The notes beneath the pieces were generated by a model. It was given only the letters and a program-made list of their open reading frames with translations, was not told where the DNA came from and did no database searches. A program made the position numbers and the translations under genes. Shown here piece after piece: positions 1 to 5,214 of a stretch of 5,214 nucleotides of DNA (its first letter is position 1; each line of letters starts with the position of its first letter). Origin of the DNA: Actinomycetota bacterium (GTDB lineage Bacteria > Actinomycetota > Actinomycetes > Nanopelagicales > Nanopelagicaceae); NCBI GenBank assembly GCA_009702465.1, contig WLHY01000068.1, positions 1-5,214 on the forward strand, read 5' to 3'.

Positions 1-1
1 A

Positions 2-361
2 CTTCCGCAATTAGAGAGTGATCTAGGTCCAGGGGTTACCCAAGCGTTAGCAAGAAGTGCAGATCTACTGCGCGATGATGCTGATGCTTTAGATGATTTT
101 GCTAATCAATACTTTCAGCAAGCGGATCCAAAAGATTTAGATGTCTTAGAGCTTGAACGGCTGCCTAAGGCGATTCGAACTCGTGTTTTGCGATTGGCGA
201 TTTATAAAGCGGGCGCACCTAGTGGGATGCTGAGCGCCGAGCATATTGCGCAGGCAGAAGCTTTAATTTCAGATTGGCATGGGCAAAAAGAGGTTGCACT
301 GCCCGGGAATGTGAAGCTTTCGCGGATTTCAGGCAGAATTACCCTCTTCAACACCAAGTAG
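2..361 (+). CDS. tilS: tRNA(Ile)-lysidine synthetase, C-terminal part (5'-truncated by window edge)
   Basis: This is an open frame from base 2 to a TAG stop at 359–361, giving the last 119 residues; the beginning lies outside the window. TilS uses ATP and lysine to convert the wobble cytidine of the CAU-anticodon tRNA-Ile to lysidine, so that it reads AUA, in the cytoplasm. The catalytic PP-loop ATPase half (SGGxDS motif) is not visible here. What is seen is an acidic helical stretch rich in LLRDDADALD-like sequence, then ERLPKAIRTRVLRLAIYKAG, then a basic end containing SDWHGQ and LPGNVKLSRISGRITLF. This pattern matches the second domain of short actinobacterial TilS proteins, which stop soon after this point and lack the long C-terminal domain of the E. 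coli enzyme. The hpt and ftsH genes downstream are its usual neighbours. The call rests on sequence pattern plus context, since no catalytic residue is in view. Confidence 0.88.
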   Translation, partial: LPQLESDLGPGVTQALARSADLLRDDADALDDFANQYFQQADPKDLDVLELERLPKAIRTRVLRLAIYKAGAPSGMLSAEHIAQAEALISDWHGQKEVALPGNVKLSRISGRITLFNTK

Positions 362-387
362 TTAATACTTATTCAATACTTATCTAT

Positions 388-394
388 AAAGGAG
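388..394 (+). promoter_or_regulatory. Strong Shine-Dalgarno site for hpt (AAAGGAG)
   Basis: AAAGGAG lies 5 bases before a GTG at 400. It is the clearest ribosome binding site in the window and decides the hpt start: the alternative ATG at 274 has no comparable site and lies 88 bases inside tilS. Confidence 0.85.
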
Positions 395-399
395 AAATT

Positions 400-951
400 G
401 TGGATCTAGCAGCAATCAGTAATGATATTGAGAAGATTGTTGTCACAGAGGAGCAAATTCAAAATCGCCTGAAAGAGATGGCGGCACAGGTATTAAAAGA
501 TTATGAAGGTCGGGATTTAATTTTAGTTGGAGTTTTAAAGGGTGCGATTATGGCGATGGCAGATTTCTCTCGCCATCTGCAACGTCATGTTGATATGGAT
601 TGGATGGCGGTCTCTTCATATGGTGCCGGAACTAAATCAAGTGGTGTTGTCAGAATTCTTAAGGATTTAGATTCTGATATTTTAGGAAGAGAGGTGTTAA
701 TCGTCGAAGATATTTTAGATACTGGGTTAACGCTCTCTTGGCTTACTGAAAATTTAAACTCTCGCGGTGCTAAGTCAGTTTCCATTTTGACAGTTCTTCG
801 CAAGCCAGATGCAGCAACGGTTAAGGTTGATGCCAAGTATGTGGGCTTTGATATCCCAAGTGAGTTTGTGGTCGGTTATGGCTTAGATTTCAACGAGAAG
901 TATCGGAATCTGCCATTTATTGGCGTTCTTGCAAAACACCTTTATTCTTAA
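400..951 (+). CDS. hpt: Hypoxanthine (guanine) phosphoribosyltransferase
   Basis: This purine-salvage enzyme transfers the ribose phosphate of PRPP onto hypoxanthine or guanine to give IMP or GMP in the cytoplasm. With the GTG start at 400 it is 183 residues, the normal family length. Visible motifs are the LKG pyrophosphate loop (residues 46–48), the flexible-loop SSYG (72–75), and the PRPP-binding VLIVEDILDTGLTL (99–112) with acidic pair E103/D104. K135 in LRKP is the likely base contact, and VVGYGLDFNEKYRNLPFIG (157–175) carries D163, a likely Mg2+ ligand. The reading frame is open back to an ATG at 274, but that would add 42 residues that resemble no Hpt N-terminus, translated from the overlapping tilS region in another frame. 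The GTG is therefore preferred. The gene starts 38 bp after the tilS stop and lies 52 bp before ftsH, probably in one operon. Guanine versus hypoxanthine preference cannot be read from the sequence. Confidence 0.95.
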   Translation: MDLAAISNDIEKIVVTEEQIQNRLKEMAAQVLKDYEGRDLILVGVLKGAIMAMADFSRHLQRHVDMDWMAVSSYGAGTKSSGVVRILKDLDSDILGREVLIVEDILDTGLTLSWLTENLNSRGAKSVSILTVLRKPDAATVKVDAKYVGFDIPSEFVVGYGLDFNEKYRNLPFIGVLAKHLYS

Positions 952-1003
952 CCCCCGCACAAGCAGCAAGCTAGTAAAACTTTAAAAGAGAGTGAATTAA
1001 TCA
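952..1003 (+). other. hpt–ftsH intergenic gap with a weak ribosome binding site
   Basis: This 52-bp gap is the longest non-coding stretch in the window. I see no inverted repeat followed by T residues and no convincing −35/−10 pair, so read-through from hpt is the simplest view. A purine run, AAAAGAGAG (984–992), ends 11 bases before the ftsH GTG and is a poor Shine-Dalgarno match. An in-frame TAA at 998–1000 means that ftsH cannot start any further upstream. Confidence 0.6.
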
Positions 1004-3091
1004 GTGGCGCAAAAGAAGAGTGGTTTTAAACTGCCAAACTTTAAAAAGAGCGGCAAGAGTAAAAGCGCTGGTGCAAATAAGAAGAGCACCCCATTAACCT
1101 TACGTCGAGTTTTGCGCGGTCCATTATTTTGGATTATTGCCGCCTTATTTGCGGTAAGTATCTTTGGTCAAATTTCAACTGGCTCAAACAATTACACAGT
1201 TGTTGATACATCAGTAATTTTAAATGAGCTCTCTCAAGACAAGGTCCAATCGGCGATTGTTATTGATCGAGATCAAAAAATTAAGGTTGTCCTAAAGGGT
1301 GGAGAATTTGTTGAAGGCTCCCAACGCCTTGAAGCCTCATATGTAGTTGGTCAAGAGCAGTTAATTATTGAGTTATTAACCAGCAATCCACCGCCAGGAA
1401 ATTGGAATGTCGAGGTTCCTAGACAATCATTTTTTGTTACTTTAATTTTAAGCATTCTGCCTATTTTGTTAATTATCTTTTTACTTCTCTTGTTTATGGG
1501 CGGCGGTCAAGGTGGCAGGGTCTTTTCATTTGGTCGCTCTCGGGCAAAGTTGTTAACCAAAGAGACGCCCACAAATACCTTTGAAGATGTTGCTGGCTCT
1601 GATGAAGCGGTCGCCGAACTTCGTGAGATTAAAGATTTTCTAGCTGATCCAGCGAAGTACCAAGCGATTGGTGCAAAGATTCCAAAGGGAGTTTTACTTT
1701 ACGGCCCACCAGGAACAGGTAAGACATTACTTGCTCGCGCAGTTGCAGGCGAGGCAAAGGTTCCTTTTTATTCAATCTCTGGATCTGAGTTTGTAGAGAT
1801 GTTTGTTGGTGTTGGTGCTTCTCGAGTTCGTGATTTGTTTACCCAAGCAAAAGCTAATTCACCGGCTATTGTCTTTATTGATGAGATTGATGCAGTAGGT
1901 CGCCAACGTGGTGCTGGATTAGGTGGCGGAAATGATGAGCGCGAGCAAACATTAAATCAATTATTAGTCGAGATGGATGGCTTTGAGGCAAATGGCTCAG
2001 TTATATTAATTGCGGCAAGTAACCGGCCAGATGTTTTAGATCCAGCATTGTTACGACCAGGCAGATTTGATCGACAGATTCCAGTAGATCGTCCCGATCT
2101 AAAGGGTCGAGCAGCAATTTTGGCAGTCCATGCAAAAAATAAACCAATTGCAAAAAATATTGATCTTGCATCATATGCAAAGCGCACCCCTGGATTTACC
2201 GGTGCTGATTTAGCAAATGTATTGAATGAGGCAGCACTTCTTGCAGCTCGCCAAGGAAGCAAAGTAATTGGTAACAATGATTTAGATGAAGCGATTGATC
2301 GAGTAATGGCTGGACCACAAAAACAATCACGGTTAATGACAGAGGAAGAGCGCAGAATTACCGCTTACCACGAGGGCGGCCACGCATTAGTTGCACATGC
2401 ACTACCTCATACCGATCCAGTTCATAAAGTCACCATCATGCCGCGCGGCCGAGCGCTTGGTTACACAATGGTTTTACCTGATGAGGATCGGTACGCAGTA
2501 ACTAGAAATCAGATGTTAGATCAACTTGCTTACACAATGGGTGGACGAGCTGCTGAAGAGTTAATCTTCCACGATCCAACTACAGGTGCATCAAATGATA
2601 TTGAGAAGGCGACAAATCTAGCTCGCGCAATGGTTACTCAGTATGGAATGACTGAAACTCTTGGTGCAATTAAATTAGGTATCTCTGACTCACAACCATT
2701 CTTAGGTCGAGATTATGGACATCAACGTGATTACTCTGAGAATGTTGCTGCGATTGTTGATACTGAAATTAGATTAATGATTGAGAATGCACATCAAGAG
2801 GCCTTTGATATTTTGGTTGCCAACCGAGATGTTTTGGATGGTCTAGTTAATGAGTTGCTTGAGAAAGAGACATTAAATAAAGAGGAGATTGAAGCGGTAT
2901 TTAAAAAGGTAAAGAAGGTTAAGAAGCGTGCGGCTTGGACCGGTTCAAAGTTACGTGTGCCATCTACCTTGCCGCCGGTTGCGTTAAAACCAGCAAAGAT
3001 TAAAGAGAAGGTTGTTGAGAAGCCAGCTGACAAAGCGGTAGAAAAACCGGCAAAGAAAGCTGCAGCAAAAAAGCCTGCAACTGATGAGTGA
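1004..3091 (+). CDS. ftsH: ATP-dependent membrane zinc metalloprotease FtsH
   Basis: FtsH is a membrane-anchored AAA+ protease that unfolds and degrades damaged membrane proteins and short-lived regulators, working as a hexamer facing the cytoplasm. The 695-residue protein starts at GTG 1004, the first possible start after an in-frame TAA. A Lys-rich extension (residues 1–35) precedes membrane helix 1 (about 40–57). An extracytoplasmic segment (about 58–141) is followed by helix 2 (about 143–165). The AAA module has Walker A GPPGTGKT (234–241), pore loop MFVG (266–269), Walker B IVFIDEID (289–296) and arginine fingers R351 and R354 in the second region of homology. The protease has HEGGH (456–460) and the likely third zinc ligand D532 in [16 protein letters not shown] in place of HEAGH is common in Actinobacteria. 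The last ~55 residues are a Lys/Pro/Ala-rich, probably disordered tail. All catalytic residues are present, so it should be active. The end overlaps folE by 8 bp. Confidence 0.98.
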   Translation: MAQKKSGFKLPNFKKSGKSKSAGANKKSTPLTLRRVLRGPLFWIIAALFAVSIFGQISTGSNNYTVVDTSVILNELSQDKVQSAIVIDRDQKIKVVLKGGEFVEGSQRLEASYVVGQEQLIIELLTSNPPPGNWNVEVPRQSFFVTLILSILPILLIIFLLLLFMGGGQGGRVFSFGRSRAKLLTKETPTNTFEDVAGSDEAVAELREIKDFLADPAKYQAIGAKIPKGVLLYGPPGTGKTLLARAVAGEAKVPFYSISGSEFVEMFVGVGASRVRDLFTQAKANSPAIVFIDEIDAVGRQRGAGLGGGNDEREQTLNQLLVEMDGFEANGSVILIAASNRPDVLDPALLRPGRFDRQIPVDRPDLKGRAAILAVHAKNKPIAKNIDLASYAKRTPGFTGADLANVLNEAALLAARQGSKVIGNNDLDEAIDRVMAGPQKQSRLMTEEERRITAYHEGGHALVAHALPHTDPVHKVTIMPRGRALGYTMVLPDEDRYAVTRNQMLDQLAYTMGGRAAEELIFHDPTTGASNDIEKATNLARAMVTQYGMTETLGAIKLGISDSQPFLGRDYGHQRDYSENVAAIVDTEIRLMIENAHQEAFDILVANRDVLDGLVNELLEKETLNKEEIEAVFKKVKKVKKRAAWTGSKLRVPSTLPPVALKPAKIKEKVVEKPADKAVEKPAKKAAAKKPATDE
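3014..3061 (+). repeat. Tandem 8-residue repeat in the FtsH tail
   Basis: Two adjacent 24-base units encode VEKPADKA (FtsH residues 671–678) and VEKPAKKA (679–686). Seven of the eight amino acids match, yet six of those seven codons differ at the third base. The repeat is therefore conserved at the protein level and not at the DNA level. More loosely related KPAK-type sequence lies on both sides of it. Confidence 0.7.
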
Positions 3092-3704
3092 TATCAACTC
3101 ACTTTCAATGGGGCCACATGATGGTGGTGCTAAGAATGAGTTTGATCAGGCGCGTGCTGAAAAGGCTATTACTGAATTACTTTTAGCTCTTGGTGAGGAT
3201 CCAAATCGAGATGGTTTAAAAGATACGCCAAAGCGGGTAGCGAAAGCATTTAAAGAGAACTTCGCTGGCTTGTGGCAAAAACCATCTGATGTTTTAACAA
3301 CTACCTTTGATATTGGTCATCAAGAGTTAGTAATCGTGCGTGAAATCGAAGTCTTCTCTCATTGCGAACATCATCTAACTCCATTTCATGGTCTTGCACA
3401 TATTGGTTACATACCTGGTGAAAGCGGTCGCATCACCGGCTTATCAAAGCTTGCTCGATTAGTTGATTTATATGCCCGCCGGCCACAAGTTCAAGAGCGG
3501 TTAACCTCTCAAATTGCGGATGCGTTGGTGGAAATTCTGCAACCGGGTGGTGTGATTGTGATTATTGATTGTGAACATCTATGTATGTCAATGCGTGGAG
3601 TTAGAAAATCACAGGCAAGAACAACTACCTCTGCAGTTCGAGGTCAATTAATGAATCCAGCTACCCGTGCTGAAGCAATCTCATTAATTAATCAATCTAG
3701 GTAG
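3084..3704 (+). CDS. folE: GTP cyclohydrolase I (type IA)
   Basis: FolE opens the guanine ring of GTP and rearranges it to 7,8-dihydroneopterin triphosphate, the first step of folate synthesis. The 206-residue protein has the family core [37 protein letters not shown] (20–56) and the zinc/catalytic block [12 protein letters not shown] (92–103). From alignment by eye to E. coli FolE, C94, H97 and C167 would hold zinc, and H96 and H165 would be catalytic. [27 protein letters not shown] (114–140) and CMSMRGV (167–173) are also typical. Type IB enzymes (FolE2) look quite different. The ATG at 3084 lies inside the last codons of ftsH (8-bp ATGAGTGA overlap), with no Shine-Dalgarno site that I can see, so translation probably depends on ribosomes finishing ftsH. 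The first ~18 residues are a variable lead-in, and a slightly later start cannot be ruled out. Confidence 0.97.
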   Translation: MSDINSLSMGPHDGGAKNEFDQARAEKAITELLLALGEDPNRDGLKDTPKRVAKAFKENFAGLWQKPSDVLTTTFDIGHQELVIVREIEVFSHCEHHLTPFHGLAHIGYIPGESGRITGLSKLARLVDLYARRPQVQERLTSQIADALVEILQPGGVIVIIDCEHLCMSMRGVRKSQARTTTSAVRGQLMNPATRAEAISLINQSR

Positions 3705-3711
3705 AAAAATT

Positions 3712-4509
3712 ATGGAACGCACCTTGGTTCTTGGCGTATTAAATGTAACGCCAGATTCTTTTGCCGATGGCGGAAAGTTTTTAGATCCAAAGGATGCGAT
3801 AACGCAGGGGCGCCGATTAATTGCCGAAGGTGCAGACATCATTGATGTTGGTGGTGAATCAACTAGACCAGGTGCGGATCGAGTTACAGAGGCTGAGGAG
3901 CTAAAGCGAGTAATTCCAGTAATCACCGAGTTAATAAAGGATGGCGCAGTAATTAGTGTTGATACAACAAGGGCAGAGGTAGCACGGCAGGCGATTGCAG
4001 CGGGTGCTACTTATGTTAATGATGTTAGTGGTGGTTTAGCTGATGACAAGATGGCGCAATTAATTGCCGCAAATCCCAAGGTGCAGTACATAGTGATGCA
4101 CTGGCGTGGTGAGTCAAAGGATATGCAGAGCAAAGCGATCTATAAAGATGTGGTTAAAGAGGTCAAGGATGAATTGGATGATCGAATCACCGAATTAATT
4201 AAAGCGGGGGTTCAAGCAGAACAAATTATTTTAGATCCAGGAATTGGATTTGCTAAAGAGCCAGAACATAATTGGCAGATATTGCAAAACATTGAGAGAT
4301 TTCAATTACTCGGTTATCCGATTTTAATTGGCGCCTCCCGCAAACGATTTTTAGGAGAGCTAGTAAATGCAAAGAATGCTGATGATCGCGAGTCAGCTAG
4401 CATCGCATTAACCGCAGAGCTAGCCCGATTAAATATTTGGGGAGTGCGTACTCACTCAGTAAAACCACATCGTGATGCGATCGCCGTTATCGATAGGCTT
4501 CGTAAATGA
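3712..4509 (+). CDS. folP: Dihydropteroate synthase
   Basis: FolP condenses 6-hydroxymethyl-7,8-dihydropterin diphosphate with p-aminobenzoate to give dihydropteroate, and is the sulfonamide target. The 265-residue TIM-barrel protein carries the expected signature elements. These are LNVTPDSFADGG (10–21, N11 as the diphosphate/Mg2+ residue), IDVGGESTRPG (44–54), SVDTT (82–86, D84), VNDVSGG (102–108), LDPGIGFAKE (174–183, D175), GASRKRFLG (207–215, K211) and RTHSVKPH (246–253, R246 and H248). All pterin-pocket residues look intact. The ATG at 3712 lies 7 bp after the folE stop, with only a weak AGGT (3699–3702) upstream. It leaves an unusually compact N-terminus, with the first barrel strand starting at residue 4. 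The gene ends in an ATGA overlap with folB. No resistance-type insertion is evident near the SRKRF or ESTRP loops, but this is a reading by eye. Confidence 0.97.
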   Translation: MERTLVLGVLNVTPDSFADGGKFLDPKDAITQGRRLIAEGADIIDVGGESTRPGADRVTEAEELKRVIPVITELIKDGAVISVDTTRAEVARQAIAAGATYVNDVSGGLADDKMAQLIAANPKVQYIVMHWRGESKDMQSKAIYKDVVKEVKDELDDRITELIKAGVQAEQIILDPGIGFAKEPEHNWQILQNIERFQLLGYPILIGASRKRFLGELVNAKNADDRESASIALTAELARLNIWGVRTHSVKPHRDAIAVIDRLRK

Positions 4510-4862
4510 GCGATTCAATATCGATTACCGGAATTACCGCAACTGGCTTTCATGGTGTTTACACCGAGGAGCGAGCCACCGGACAAAAATTTGTAGTTGA
4601 TGTGAAGCTCTCCTTAAATCTAGAGAAGCTAAAGGATGATTTAAGTAAGACAGTTAATTACGCAGATGTTGCGACTCTTGTTGTCCGTCACATTCAAGCT
4701 GAACCAGTGAATTTGATTGAGACAGTTGCTGAATCAATTGCAGCTGAGGTGTTAAAGGATTTTCCGTTGGTTGAAAAGGTTAAGGTGAAGGTTCATAAGC
4801 CACAGGCGCCATTAGGAATTGAATTTGATGATGTCATTGTTACGGTAAAGCGCAAGCGATGA
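4506..4862 (+). CDS. folB: Dihydroneopterin aldolase
   Basis: FolB cleaves 7,8-dihydroneopterin to 6-hydroxymethyl-7,8-dihydropterin and glycolaldehyde, supplying the substrate of FolK. The 118-residue protein is full family length. Visible family motifs are GFHGVYTEERATGQKFVVDV (14–33), TVNYADV (49–55), NLIETVAE (69–76) and VKVHKPQAPLG (94–104). By analogy with the Staphylococcus aureus enzyme, E22, Y52, E72 and K98 would be the active-site residues, and all are present. Its ATG shares the ATGA at 4506–4509 with the folP stop, and its own TGA overlaps the folK ATG in the same way. That makes it the middle of a translationally coupled folP–folB–folK chain. Some FolB enzymes also epimerise dihydroneopterin; the sequence does not settle this. 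Confidence 0.96.
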   Translation: MSDSISITGITATGFHGVYTEERATGQKFVVDVKLSLNLEKLKDDLSKTVNYADVATLVVRHIQAEPVNLIETVAESIAAEVLKDFPLVEKVKVKVHKPQAPLGIEFDDVIVTVKRKR

Positions 4863-5214
4863 AGGCGGTTATTGCGCTGGGTTCAAACCTGGAAAATCGC
4901 AGATTAAATTTAGATATTGCAATTACCAAGTTAGAGGCGATGCTTGGTGAATTAATTGTTTCACCCTACTTTGAAACTAAACCAGTGGGTGGGCCGGCGC
5001 AAGATGATTTTATAAATGCGGTTGTAGTTGCTCAATCAACACTGCCTGCAGAACAATTGTTAAAGGAGTTGCTAGCAATTGAGGATCAGATGGGACGAGT
5101 GCGTGATGTGCGCTGGGGGCCACGAATAATTGATTTAGATCTAATCCTGCTCGGAGATCAGGTAATCGATACTGTTTTTCTAAAGCTGCCACATCCATTA
5201 GCTGCATCGCGTGA
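4859..5214 (+). CDS. folK: 6-hydroxymethyl-7,8-dihydropterin pyrophosphokinase (HPPK), 3'-truncated by window edge
   Basis: FolK transfers pyrophosphate from ATP to 6-hydroxymethyl-7,8-dihydropterin, making the substrate of FolP. The frame runs open from the ATG at 4859 to the right edge, giving 118 residues of an expected 160–170. The start MKAVIALGSNLENRR (1–15) carries the ALGSN motif. SPYFETKPVGGPAQDDFINAVV (35–56) is the usual core. GRVRDVRWGPRIIDLDLILLG (79–99) is the HPPK signature, with R80, R82, W86 and R89 and the Mg2+-binding pair D92 and D94. The final LPHPLAASR (110–118) is the conserved HPH/LPHP region before the missing C-terminus. The start codon overlaps the folB stop (ATGA, 4859–4862). 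No frameshift or lesion is seen in the visible part. Confidence 0.96.
   Translation, partial: MKAVIALGSNLENRRLNLDIAITKLEAMLGELIVSPYFETKPVGGPAQDDFINAVVVAQSTLPAEQLLKELLAIEDQMGRVRDVRWGPRIIDLDLILLGDQVIDTVFLKLPHPLAASR

Noticed and set aside
421..435. 15-base match between hpt (421–435) and ftsH (2594–2608)
   Set aside because: Both copies encode Asn-Asp-Ile-Glu-Lys with this genome's favoured codons. In ftsH this is the conserved zinc-ligand region, so a chance match is the simplest explanation.
585..836. Minus-strand open frame of 83 codons inside hpt
   Set aside because: It lies wholly antisense to the conserved PRPP-binding region of hpt, shows no recognisable motif and has the look of a shadow frame.
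952..1003. Possible promoter or terminator between hpt and ftsH
   Set aside because: TTGCAA (929–934) and TATTCT (943–948) are only 8 bases apart, and no other −35/−10 pair with proper spacing was seen. There is no stem-loop with a T run.
2369..2383. FtsH HEGGH in place of HEAGH as a possible active-site change
   Set aside because: Both histidines and the catalytic glutamate are kept. Gly at the fourth position is common in actinobacterial FtsH, so it is not a defect.
1957..3033. Minus-strand open frames at 1957–2277 and 2794–3033 within ftsH
   Set aside because: Both are antisense to well-conserved or repeat-coding ftsH sequence and show no domain. The second mainly reflects the Lys/Pro/Ala tail codons read backwards.
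3684..3926. Minus-strand open frame of 80 codons over the folE–folP junction
   Set aside because: It covers the conserved first motifs of folP in antisense and has no recognisable features.
5010..5207. Minus-strand open frame of 65 codons at the right edge
   Set aside because: It is antisense to the HPPK signature of folK, which is clearly the real coding frame although folK runs off the edge.

Overview
The window looks like ordinary chromosomal housekeeping sequence from an actinobacterium with an unusually low GC content for that phylum. The order tilS – hpt – ftsH – folE – folP – folB – folK, all on the plus strand, is the classic actinobacterial arrangement. Several protein details fit as well: FtsH has the HEGGH zinc motif common in Actinobacteria, and TilS ends in a WHGQ…LPG segment. 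Base composition is AT-rich (roughly two-fifths GC by eye) and TTA is a very common leucine codon, unlike most high-GC Actinobacteria. Small, streamlined freshwater lineages such as acI / Nanopelagicales would fit. That assignment is inference from gene order and composition, not from a database match.

Layout: positions 2–361 are the 3' end of tilS (tRNA-Ile lysidine synthetase), which enters from the left edge. hpt (hypoxanthine phosphoribosyltransferase) follows after 38 bp and most likely starts at a GTG at 400 behind a strong Shine-Dalgarno sequence, not at the further-upstream ATG at 274. After a 52-bp gap comes ftsH (1004–3091), a complete membrane AAA+ zinc protease with a lysine-rich N-terminal extension and a Lys/Pro/Ala-rich C-terminal tail. 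folE overlaps the ftsH end by 8 bp. folP follows 7 bp after folE. folB overlaps folP, and folK overlaps folB, each through a 4-bp ATGA. folK is cut by the right edge. There is no gene-free stretch longer than 52 bp, and I see no RNA gene, mobile element, CRISPR array, promoter or hairpin terminator.

How the genes work together: folE, folB, folK and folP cover the pterin branch of folate synthesis, from GTP to dihydropteroate. The dihydroneopterin triphosphate phosphatase, the pABA genes, folC and dihydrofolate reductase are not in the window. tilS, hpt and ftsH are a long-conserved neighbourhood in Gram-positive bacteria. In Bacillus subtilis TilS and HprT have been reported to act together on ftsH expression. 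The tight packing suggests one polycistronic transcript whose promoter lies left of the window.

I found no evidence of a new biological system here. The points worth a second look are modest: the hpt start choice, the repeated tail of FtsH, the coupled overlaps and the low-GC actinobacterial signature.
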